Source of the DNA: Diphasiastrum complanatum
Lineage: Eukaryota > Streptophyta > Lycopodiopsida > Lycopodiales > Lycopodiaceae
DNA length: 64,000 nt
Direction of reading: 5' to 3'
NCBI GenBank assembly: GCA_029204225.1
Contig: CM055098.1
Location: 49,662,277 to 49,726,276 of the forward strand
Position numbers and translations under genes: made by a program. This document shows, one piece after another, positions 34,740 to 44,046 of this stretch. Each line of letters opens with the position of its first letter. Positions within the stretch are counted from its first letter, which is position 1. The notes under the pieces are model-generated. The model did no database searches, was not told the origin of the DNA, and saw nothing but the letters and a program-made list of their open reading frames with translations.

Positions 34740-34743
34740 CTCC

Positions 34744-36224
34744 CTAAGCTCTCGCTTTATTAGCTGGGGATTTTTGCAGCAACTGGAGTAGGTTGATATC
34801 TACTTTGGTCTTATGCAATTGGTCCACTAACTTGAATGGTTCATAAGACTCTAATGTCGCTCTCCTTCTCCAGCTCTTTTTTCCAGACTTAATCGGGACA
34901 TCCAGACACTTTCTAGTGGTCTTCGCCAGATCATTAATAACGTCTTTCACAGCTTGGTTCTCTATCACGGGCTCATCAGCTACAGCTGGTAATCTATCAT
35001 CGGGAACATGCTTTCCTTTATTCAGAGCAGCTGCCTTTTGCGCTCTAGTCATCACTGAACATTCAGGTTGCGCCTCTTCAGGTACAATGTCAATTAGGCA
35101 CATAGGTCATCCCTCATCCAAGTCGCCACGTTGGAGAATTCGAATGGGTTCAGCAGAGTCCTTCGAAGGTCCAGCAACTCTATGGCTTTTAGGGCCAAGT
35201 TGATTGGCTTGTTTATTTGAAGCTTTAACTTTCATGTAACAACGGTCATCAGTATGGCCTTTCTTCCCATGGATAGTAGATTTAAGGTTGGGGCAATCTC
35301 TTATTACATGATCACCCTTACAAATTTGGCAAGATAACTCTTTTGGTCGATCAGGTCGTCTCTCACCGATCAAATTTTGTTGCTTCTTGAGAAAATTGAC
35401 ATCAAGGGCTAGGGACTTTATATTTTCGGACATTACATCCATGTAATTCTTTATCATATCGTAAGGATTTGACGAAGATGATTCATATCCTCCCATCGCA
35501 TTTTGGTCAGGTACTGCAACAGCAGCTTTACCTACACTTGCATTTTGGACTTCAATTTTTTGATTGCTAATAGACGGCTGAGGCAACTCTGCATTTCTAA
35601 CAAAAGGAGAATGTGATACAGTTGCTTGGGTTGCAGCAACATAAGGTACAACTTGAGGATAACCATTCGTCCTTCCAGGGCCTGGTTGTTGCCTACCCCA
35701 TGAATAGGACCTAGAGGCATTCGCTAATGCCACCACCTCTTGGGTTGATGTCATAGAATTTTCAATTTCTAGTGCCCTAGTGACTGCTCCTTCAATAGTT
35801 TTTGGAGCTGATTTCCTCAAATCTACTTGAATAGTGTAGTTCAATCCTTTTAAGTAAAGTGACAGAATCCAATCTTTAGGAGGGGCATTGGTTCCAAATT
35901 GTCTCACCAATTCCTTAGTCCTCCAATTGTATTGAGACACTGTCTCTCACTCTTCCTGTCTACAACCCATAAGAGCATAGATCAGATGGTCTCTAGATTT
36001 TGGTACTTAAAATTCTCCTAGAAATTTAGTAATAAAAGCACCCATACTTAGTATGGAGTATGGTTCCAAAGGTAATACCAATCACTGGCTCCCCCAAACA
36101 ATGTCCCACCGAATAACAACATTTGGTGATTTTCGTCTGTTATCCTATTAATCCAACAGGACCGGTAAAAGTCATTTACATGTTTTTCGGAATCTTCCTG
36201 AGAGGTAGCCCAATAAGAAGGCAT
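34744..36224 (-). pseudogene. Gypsy A gag (main part)
   Basis: Reads from the copia insertion at 36224: YWATSQEDSEKHVNDFYRSC, MLLFGGTLFGGASDWYYLWN (the typical gypsy capsid motif), two stops, then an open 277-codon stretch (35107-35940) with YNWRTKELVRQFGTN and the zinc knuckle CQICKGDHVIRDC. A frameshift near 35104 leads to a basic/acidic tail (34744-35103). The N-terminal part of this gag is on the far side of the nested copia elements, at 48062-48451. Confidence 0.8.
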
Positions 36225-36562
36225 TGTTAAAAATTCACAATTCTAGCTTGACTAGTTTTGGTCATATGACTTGTAAATAGTTAGATGGTCATGATGTGGC
36301 TTGTCACACGTGCCAAATAGCATAGGATTCCATTCATAAGGATGTTCTCAAGTAGACCTAAGTGTTAGAACTTTTGGAATGAGTCCAAATTATGCTTAGA
36401 TACAAGGGAGAAAAAATAGGAGCTATTTTTGGTAATTTTTGCATTGTTGAGGGATCTCCAAGATTCCAACCCTAACTTGGTAGGGATGAAAGATCCACCA
36501 AAATTAGCATTAGGGATAGGTTTAGGGCTACTCATACCTGCCCAAAACCGTGATGGATCATG

Positions 36563-36570
36563 TATATATA
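36563..36570 (+). promoter_or_regulatory. TATA box of the outer copia LTR
   Basis: TATATATA, about 344 bp before the LTR end; repeated in the right LTR at 47705-47712. The palindrome lies 167 bp downstream, so inside the predicted transcript. Confidence 0.65.
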
Positions 36571-36736
36571 GGTGATGATATCTCACCAAAATCAATCAAG
36601 CAATTTCATGTTTTTTCTCTCATAATGATGCAATTGCTCTCTATGTTCATAATTGTTTGAGTACTTGTGATTACTAATGATTATAGGATTGAATGTAGGT
36701 CTGGTGTACAGTACTCAGACTGTGGGAGGCCGTACT

Positions 36737-36750
36737 TTCACACGTGTGAA
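36737..36750. promoter_or_regulatory. Palindrome TTCACACGTGTGAA in the copia leader
   Basis: Perfect 14-bp palindrome with a CACGTG (G-box) core, conserved in the other LTR (47879-47892), in both LTRs of the inner element (38387-38400 and 43595-43608), in the relic at 29478-29489 (CCACACGTGTGG), and at 68-81. Could bind bZIP/bHLH proteins as DNA or mediate RNA pairing as a leader element; both are inference. Confidence 0.6.
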
Positions 36751-36906
36751 GCCTTCTTCAAGGATTTGGGCCATTTAGTGAGGTTCAAGCATAGATTTTT
36801 GATGGATTTTGATGGTTCAACTTGTGCTAATCTTATGAAATCATAATCTATTGTTTCCCTCATCATTTCAAGTGTTTTAGGATCCTTATTTGCTGTAATT
36901 TTTACA

Positions 36907-36918
36907 TGGTATCAGAGC
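36907..36918 (+). other. Primer binding site of the outer copia
   Basis: TGGTATCAGAGC directly after the left LTR, complementary to initiator tRNA-Met. Confidence 0.95.
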
Positions 36919-37714
36919 CTAAAGGCTGAAATGAGCTAAATCCTTGGTTTTCATTCAATTTGATCACAGTTTTTGATCTAAATCTTGTGTAGATTGGATC
37001 TTAGCATCTAGTATTGATTCTAGAACTCAAAGTGAGTCAAATACATTGGAGATTGGTGTTGTGTGACTTCATTTGCAGGTGTTTAGGTGTCTAAAACCAG
37101 AGGCAAAGTTGAATTCAATTCACATTACCAAGATAGCAAGTTTTGCTTGCTCCAAGCATTGATTTCTAAGCGAGTTTTGGAGGTGATTTCATAGAGGAGG
37201 CTTTCTAGCATTCAAGGAGAGGGAAGATCAGAGTTTTGGGGACTCTTCAAGGCTGTTCTAAGGTGTAGTAGACACCTCCTAAAGTGATTTAGGTTCAGTC
37301 CAACCATTGCTTGACTTATGCACCAAATTAGATCAATTTTTCATCAATTTTGATCATTTTTTTGTGATTGGATAGTAGATTGTGTTGCATCCTTATTAAG
37401 TTCCATTTAGATCTTTTACAAGTGATTTTGGAAGTATATTAGGTTGCTGAAATTCACTCTTGATCAAATCATTTGGAAGCTTTGATGTTCTCTATAGAAA
37501 GAGGGGCAATTCTACTAGTATTGTCTACTTCAATCAAGCAAGTGCATTGTTTCTAGTATTCTATGATTTGATTTTGTTAGAGATCATTCTTAGATCTTTA
37601 TAGGAAGTTTATTACTGATCTTTTCAGATCCCTAAGAAGTGGGATAAGGTAGACCTTCAATCAAATCAATAGAAGTAACTTTCATTTGTGTCAAGTCCTT
37701 GATTAGGAGACTAG

Positions 37715-38185
37715 ATGGCATCTATAAATGCATATCTTTTGGATACTAATGAAAGGCTCAACAAAACTAACTATTCCATATGGAAAGTTAAAATGGAATC
37801 TATCATGATCATGCAAGATCTGATGGAAATTGTAAATGGTAAGGAGAGTACTATAGAAGCTATCAAAAGAAAGGAGAGAGTGCACATACTTTTGCCCTAA
37901 GAGTAAAGGAATTGAACAAAGAGCTAGCCTTTATAGGTGACCCTATCAAGGATGAAGAGCTTGTTCAACTCATATTGAATGGACTAAGCTTTGAATTTGA
38001 CAATTTGGTTCAGGGATATGCAATTATGGGTAAGCTACCCATACTTGAAGAACTCCAAGGCACACTCATGGCCGAGGAATCAAGAAGGAGCCAAATGCAA
38101 GAGAGGATGGATAGGCTTTCCATCCAGGTGGAGATGACCAAGCTCTCTTCACCAAAGGCAAAGGCAAGTCCAAAGGCAAAGGATC
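37715..38185 (+). pseudogene. Outer copia gag, deleted and split
   Basis: Starts MASINAYLLDTNERLNKTNY and SIWKVKMESIMIMQDLMEIV, as in copia gag. Then roughly 95 codons are missing compared with the inner element, and the frame shifts. It resumes as ESAHTFALRVKELNKELAF, EELVQLILNGLSFEFDNLVQ and MAEESRRSQMQERMDRLS. A further frame change near 38125 precedes a basic Lys/Gly tract. The inner copia is inserted at 38185 inside that tract, and the rest continues at 44047. No functional Gag can be made. Confidence 0.88.
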
Positions 38186-38838
38186 TGTGAAAAACTCAGA
38201 TCCAAAAGATGCTAAAGTTTCATAAAGATCTTGGCCATGGAAGTTATGCACATCTAGATTGAAAAAATGATAGAAATTGTGATGTTAAGCATACTAAACA
38301 TCAACTAAACATCAAAATCTGATCATAAGCTTCCACAAACAGAAACTTGCTGTCCCTGTCCGTACTTCAGAGCCTACAACCTGCATTTCACACGTGTGAA
38401 GCCATAGCAACAAAGAAATCACAATTCTAGTGGCTAGAATGCAAGATATGAACAAAAAAGTGAGAGAGAAGAAGATGGACCTTCAAAGAGCATAACATTC
38501 ATTCAATAGAATGAAAATGAGATGTGTACATACTCGTGGAGATGGCTATTTATAGCAGCCATAGTGCCTCTTGGCCACTTGTCTTATGATAGGCTAAAAT
38601 TGGGGTCCAATAGGATTCACCCATATACCTAGAAATTTGGTCAAATAGGAATGCACCAAATTATGAGCCAATAGAAGAGCTCCACACTCGACCTCCTCTA
38701 ATTAATGTGACCTCAAAAGTAGTGTACACATACTTTGGGCCTCTACATACATGTATGAACCTATCTCTAACTTTTATTTGGCCATAGGCCTACAAAATCT
38801 CAAGTTAGGAAAATACTACTAGTTGACAATTTTTCACA
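38186..38838 (-). repeat. 3' LTR of the inner copia
   Basis: On the minus strand TGTGAAAAATTG...GAGTTTTTCACA. TATA box CTATAAATAG (minus) at 38546-38555; palindrome at 38387-38400. Confidence 0.97.
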
Positions 38839-41800
38839 CTCCCTCTTCAACTAGTTTTAGCATAGATTTAGAAAGTACACCAAGACTTGTTCTATGCTTG
38901 AAAAATAAATCCTTTCCCAATGCTTTGGTAAAGATATCAGCCACACATTCCTTTGATGGGACATGTTCAAGCTTGATCTCTTTTGCCAACACTTGTTCTC
39001 TCACAAAATGGTAAGCCACCTCGATATGTTTGCTCCTTGCATGGAAAACCGGATTGCTTGCTAGACTTTGGGCTGAAAGGTTGTCACAAAAGATGATTGG
39101 ACTCTCTGAAAAATCCAGCAAATGAAGCTCCATAATCATCCTCTTGATCCACACCATCTCCTTTGTGCATGATGTCAAAGCTTTGTACTCGGCCTCACTA
39201 GAAGAAAGTGATATAGTTGCTTGTTTCTTCGACATCCATGAGATAGCTCCATCACCTATGAAAATAGCATGTGCATTTATGGATTTTCTATCCATAAGGT
39301 CTCCTGCAAAATCTGAATCTGAAAAACCAAATAAGTTAGGTGATGAGCCTCTATAAACAATGCCAAAATCTTTTGTTCCCGAGATGTATCTCAAGATCCT
39401 CTTTCCTAGTTTCCAATGTTCTATGCTAGGATCTTGCATGAATTGGCTTAATCTACCAACACAATAAGATAAATCAGGTCTTGTGATGGTTAGATATATA
39501 AGAGAACCTATTAGCTTCCTATAGAGAGTAATGTCCTCGAAGGATCTTTCATTACCTCTTATAGTTAGCTTTACATGTGATTCCATAGGTGTATCAATAG
39601 GATTTGCATCTACCATATGAAATCTATTGAGAATAGAAATAGCATACTTCTCTTGTGAAATAAAAGTGATTTGAGAAGTTCTAATTACTTCTATTCCTAA
39701 GATATAGCTCAAAAGACCAAGATCATGCACTTCAAATTCCTTTTTTAGTGCTTTCTTGATATCTTCTATATCTTCCTTGTTCCCTCCACTTAAAATAATG
39801 TCATCCACATAAATTAGAAGGATTGTAACATCATTAGCACTAATTCTAAGGTAAAGTGAATGATCATACTCACTCATAGTGAAGTTTTGAGAAAGTAGAA
39901 AAGAGTTAAGCCTAGCATACCAACTCCTTGGTGCTTGCTTAAGACCATACAAACTTTTTTGTAGAAAACACACATGATTAGGCTTGCTATGAGAAACATA
40001 GCTCTCGGGTTGCTCCATGTAGACTTCCTCTTCAAGATCACCATTCAAGAAAGCATTAGAAATGTCTAATTGCCAAAGATCCCATCCATAAAGAGTTGCA
40101 AGGGAAATGATTACTCTTATGCTCACCATCTTTGCCACGGGTGCAAAGGTTTCCTCATAGTCAATGCCATGCTCTTGAGCATAACCTTTAGCCACCAACC
40201 TTGCCTTCAACTTGTTGATAGATCCATCTTGATTTGTCTTTACCTTGAAGATCCATTTGCATCCAATTGCACTTTTGCCCTTTGGAAGCTCCACCAATCT
40301 CCATGTGTTGTTCTTCATAAGTGCTTCAAACTCAAGATCCATTGCTTGGATCCATTCCTCTTCTTGCCTTGCTTCATCTACACATGAAGGTACATCAAAA
40401 GAAGTTAGGAAAGCATAGTTGGATCCATCCACCACTTGCTTACCTTTGCCATCATAAGTGAGCCTTGAGGGTTTCACTTTATGCCTTGGAGTTCTCCTTG
40501 GAATTTGACTTGAAGAGGCTTCTTCAACATCCACATCCAATGTGTCATCAACTCCATTGTCATCAAGCACATTAGTTGCAACAACACCATCATCACTTGA
40601 AACAACTTTTGGAATGTTACCTTCATCAAAAATGACATCCCTACTTGTGAACACTTTCTTGATTGAAGGAACATAAATCCTATATGCTTTGCTTACTTCA
40701 CTATAACCAACAAAAATGCCCTTTCTTGAAGATGGATCCTCCTTAGTTCTATCATCAAGAGTAATGTTGAAGTAGCAAATGCATCCAAAAGTTCTTAGAA
40801 ACTTGACATTAGGCTTCGTACCAAACAAAGCTTCAAAAGGGGTTTTTCCTTCCAATACAACACTTGGCCATCTATTGCATAGGAAATTTGCACACAACAA
40901 AGCATCACTCCAAAAAGGTTTAGGAAGATTAGCATTCAATCTCATTGCCTTTGCACTCTCACACAAGGTTCTATTCTTCCTCTCGGCCACTCCATTTTGT
41001 TGTGGTGTTCTTGGACATGTGTACTCCCTCTTGATCCCATGCTCATCGCAAAAGGCTTTGAATTTGTTAGAAATGTATTCACCACCATTGTCGCTCCTCA
41101 AGCATTTGATTTTGGTTGTAAATTGAGTCTCAATAGCAACTTTGAACTTGACAAACACATCAAACACCTCATCCTTGCTCTTTAGTAGATAAACCCAACA
41201 AAATCTACTAAAATCATCAATGAAAGTTACATACATCTTAGCACCTCCATTGCTAATTGTAGTAACACCATGAATATCCGAATGCAAGAGAGAAAAAGGC
41301 ATCTTAGATCTAGATATAGATCTAGTATATGGCAATCTATGTGATTTAGACAAAGCACATTCTTCACAAACATGATTCAAGCAAGTAAGAGACTTGGGAA
41401 GTCCCCTTACTACCTCCTTTTTGGCTATTACCTCCAAGGCCTTGTAGTTGAGATGTCCCATCCTTTTATGCCATACCTCTTGAATTGACATTTGTTCATT
41501 TGCCATGCATCCAACTTGGTTAGCAACAACACATGCATCAAGCTTGAACAATTTCCCTTGCCTTTTCCCTTTTGCAATGATACTACACCCCTTTTTGATC
41601 AAGCAAGCATCACCATCAAACTCAACTTTGAATCCTTTGTCAAGCATTTGGCTTACACTAAGTAAGTTCTTGGTAATGGATGGAATGAGCAAAACATCTT
41701 TCAATTCTATATTCCTATTTGTAGAAAGTGAAATAGGAATTGTGCCAATCCCCTTGATTGCACACTCACCATCATTTGCGGTATAGATTACCTTCCTATC

Positions 41801-42784
41801 ACCATCAAATGCCATTAAAGATGAAAAATACTCTTTATGATATGTCATATGAGAAGTGGCTCCACTATCAATCCACCAAGGATCAATGTCTCCATGATTA
41901 GCCAACAAGCAAGATGACATAACAAAAGCATCATTTGAAAGAAGCTCATCCCCACCCTCATCAATAGTTAGATTGGTTTGCTTTTCCCCTTGATCCCTCT
42001 TTTTCTTAAAACAATCACTAGCAAAATGCCCTTTGACTCCACAATAGAAACATTTTAGCTTAGATCTATCCTTCTTTTTGCCAAAAGTAGAGTGCTCACC
42101 TTGGTCTTGCCCTTTAGACCAATTGCTTTTACCTTTGCCCTTGAACTTGCCTTTAGAGAACATTGCCTCCTCTTCTCCTCCTTGAGATGTAGAAGATGCT
42201 CCCACTCTTGCTTGCAACCTGAATTCTTCAGCCAACAAGACCTCTTGCAAGTCTCCAACACTTGGTAAACATTTTTGGATAGCATAACTTTGAACAAGAT
42301 TAGCATGATCATCCAACAAGCCATTGAGAATCACTTGAACAAGCTCCTCATTATTTATGCCATCATTAATGCATGCTAACTCATCATTCAATGCTTTAAC
42401 TCTCAAAACAAAAGCATGTCCATTCTCACTCTTCTTTTGCATACAAGAAAAGATTTGCCTTCTTAAAGTCAACACTCTAGAAGTAGACTTGGATTCATAA
42501 ACCTTCTTCAAGGCTTCCCAAGCTTCACTAGATGATGTGCACTTACCAACCTCTTTGATAAGCTCATTTGTCACATTCATCTTGATCATGTGAAGGGCTT
42601 TCTTTGCCCTCTTGTCATACCTCAATTGTTCTTGAGGTGCCAAAGGTCTCTCCTCCACACCTACAACAATATCCATCAACTCATTCATCTCAAGCAAAGA
42701 CTCCATCCTTACTTTCCAAGTAGAATAGTTGAGGGAGGTAAGCCTATCATTGCTTTCCAACATGTAGCCTCCATTTGTAGCCAT
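38834..42784 (-). CDS. Gag-Pol polyprotein of the inner copia (intact)
   Basis: 1316 codons, no stop or frameshift. Order: gag (1-230, start MATNGGYMLESNDRLTSLNY); CCHC zinc knuckle CFYCGVKGHFASDC (245-258); protease with DSG at 306-308; integrase with His439, His444, Cys473, Cys476 and catalytic Asp503, Asp565, Glu601 (35 residues between the last two); linker 680-800; RT with the YVDD at 992-995; RNase H with Asp1156/1158, Glu1197/1199 and Asp1234; end near VEEGV. PR-IN-RT-RH is the Ty1/copia order. The reading frame ends inside the 3' LTR by five bases. The 5' leader between primer site and ATG is about 600 nt. Product: self-cleaving polyprotein that packages, reverse-transcribes and integrates the element. 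One long frame means the Gag to Pol ratio must be set post-transcriptionally. Confidence 0.97.
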   Translation of the reverse strand: MATNGGYMLESNDRLTSLNYSTWKVRMESLLEMNELMDIVVGVEERPLAPQEQLRYDKRAKKALHMIKMNVTNELIKEVGKCTSSSEAWEALKKVYESKSTSRVLTLRRQIFSCMQKKSENGHAFVLRVKALNDELACINDGINNEELVQVILNGLLDDHANLVQSYAIQKCLPSVGDLQEVLLAEEFRLQARVGASSTSQGGEEEAMFSKGKFKGKGKSNWSKGQDQGEHSTFGKKKDRSKLKCFYCGVKGHFASDCFKKKRDQGEKQTNLTIDEGGDELLSNDAFVMSSCLLANHGDIDPWWIDSGATSHMTYHKEYFSSLMAFDGDRKVIYTANDGECAIKGIGTIPISLSTNRNIELKDVLLIPSITKNLLSVSQMLDKGFKVEFDGDACLIKKGCSIIAKGKRQGKLFKLDACVVANQVGCMANEQMSIQEVWHKRMGHLNYKALEVIAKKEVVRGLPKSLTCLNHVCEECALSKSHRLPYTRSISRSKMPFSLLHSDIHGVTTISNGGAKMYVTFIDDFSRFCWVYLLKSKDEVFDVFVKFKVAIETQFTTKIKCLRSDNGGEYISNKFKAFCDEHGIKREYTCPRTPQQNGVAERKNRTLCESAKAMRLNANLPKPFWSDALLCANFLCNRWPSVVLEGKTPFEALFGTKPNVKFLRTFGCICYFNITLDDRTKEDPSSRKGIFVGYSEVSKAYRIYVPSIKKVFTSRDVIFDEGNIPKVVSSDDGVVATNVLDDNGVDDTLDVDVEEASSSQIPRRTPRHKVKPSRLTYDGKGKQVVDGSNYAFLTSFDVPSCVDEARQEEEWIQAMDLEFEALMKNNTWRLVELPKGKSAIGCKWIFKVKTNQDGSINKLKARLVAKGYAQEHGIDYEETFAPVAKMVSIRVIISLATLYGWDLWQLDISNAFLNGDLEEEVYMEQPESYVSHSKPNHVCFLQKSLYGLKQAPRSWYARLNSFLLSQNFTMSEYDHSLYLRISANDVTILLIYVDDIILSGGNKEDIEDIKKALKKEFEVHDLGLLSYILGIEVIRTSQITFISQEKYAISILNRFHMVDANPIDTPMESHVKLTIRGNERSFEDITLYRKLIGSLIYLTITRPDLSYCVGRLSQFMQDPSIEHWKLGKRILRYISGTKDFGIVYRGSSPNLFGFSDSDFAGDLMDRKSINAHAIFIGDGAISWMSKKQATISLSSSEAEYKALTSCTKEMVWIKRMIMELHLLDFSESPIIFCDNLSAQSLASNPVFHARSKHIEVAYHFVREQVLAKEIKLEHVPSKECVADIFTKALGKDLFFKHRTSLGVLSKSMLKLVEEGV
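38839..38848 (-). other. Polypurine tract of the inner copia
   Basis: GAAGAGGGAG on the minus strand, directly before the 3' LTR; it overlaps the last codons of the polyprotein. Confidence 0.85.
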
Positions 42785-43381
42785 GTTGCAATGATTGATC
42801 TCTGATCTTTGACCTGTTCCAATGCACTAAGCACTCTCTTGAATCAACAAATGAAACACAAGAAGAAATCACAAAGATTTGGAACCTAAAACCTTACTTT
42901 TTCTCTCTTTTCCTCACTTTTTCCTTAATTTTAGCCACTAGTTTTATGATTTCTTGATCAAACCAAGACCAAACCTCAATATACTTGCTTTTCCCTCACT
43001 CCTAAGATTGAAATACACTCTTGAATCATTCAGCAAACTGAAAATCAGAGGGTTACATCAATTTTGAAGTTTTTGACATGAAGAAGCAAGAAATTGAATC
43101 AAAAAACTATATGCTAGAATGGAAAACTAATAGGATCTTGTTGGATCTTGCATCTCCCTCTTTCCAAAACAATTTTTGTCTCCTTATTCTGATAAGTACA
43201 GAGGGAATTCGCCCTACTTCAATTGAAATGCATACAAATGATGTTTTGATCACAAAGATCCAATTTCTACACATAAATCAACAAGATTTTTAGCTAGAAA
43301 CTTGATTGGAATGCTACAAAAGCAAACTCGCCCACAAATCTCTTCTAAATCTGGCAAAACCTGCACATTTGGCCGCCTAAT

Positions 43382-43393
43382 GCTCTGATACCA
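43382..43393 (-). other. Primer binding site of the inner copia
   Basis: TGGTATCAGAGC on the minus strand, directly next to the 5' LTR (43394); initiator tRNA-Met type. Confidence 0.96.
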
Positions 43394-44046
43394 TGTGAAA
43401 AACTCAGATCCAAAAGATGCTAAAGTTTCATAAAGATCTTGGCCATGGAAGTTATGCACATCTAGATTGAAAAAATGATAGAAATTGTGATGTTAAGCAT
43501 ACTAAACATCAACTAAACATCAAAATCTGATCATAAGCTTCCACAAACAGAAACTTGCTGTCCCTGTCCGTACTTCAGAGCCTACAACCTGCATTTCACA
43601 CGTGTGAAGCCATAGCAACAAAGAAATCACAATTCTAGTGGCTAGAATGCAAGATATGAACAAAAAAGTGAGAGAGAAGAAGATGGACCTTCAAAGAGCA
43701 TAACATTCATTCAATAGAATGAAAATGAGATGTGTACATACTCGTGGAGATGGCTATTTATAGCAGCCATAGTGCCTCTTGGCCACTTGTCTTATGATAG
43801 GCTAAAATTGGGGTCCAATAGGATTCACCCATATACCTAGAAATTTGGTCAAATAGGAATGCACCAAATTATGAGCCAATAGAAGAGCTCCACACTCGAC
43901 CTCCTCTAATTAATGTGACCTCAAAAGTAGTGTACACATACTTTGGGCCTCTACATACATGTATGAACCTATCTCTAACTTTTATTTGGCCATAGGCCTA
44001 CAAAATCTCAAGTTAGGAAAATACTACTAGTTGACAATTTTTCACA
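43394..44046 (-). repeat. 5' LTR of the inner copia
   Basis: 653 bp, reads identical to 38186-38838. TATA at 43754-43763 (minus) and palindrome at 43595-43608, 146 bp downstream of the TATA in the direction of transcription. Confidence 0.97.

Larger units (their letters stand above)
36225..36906 (+). repeat. Left LTR of the outer copia
   Basis: TGTTAAAAATTC...TTTTTACA. TATATATA at 36563-36570 and palindrome TTCACACGTGTGAA at 36737-36750. Confidence 0.96.
38186..44046 (-). mobile_element. Inner Ty1/copia element (minus), apparently intact and recent
   Basis: 5861 bp. LTRs of 653 bp at 38186-38838 and 43394-44046 read as identical base for base. The target duplication GGATC flanks it (38181-38185 and 44047-44051). 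The primer site directly abuts the 5' LTR, a purine tract abuts the 3' LTR, and the single coding frame is unbroken. All of this is expected of a recently inserted, potentially autonomous copy. Its gag and LTR are clearly related to the broken copy at 59171-62628. Confidence 0.97.
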
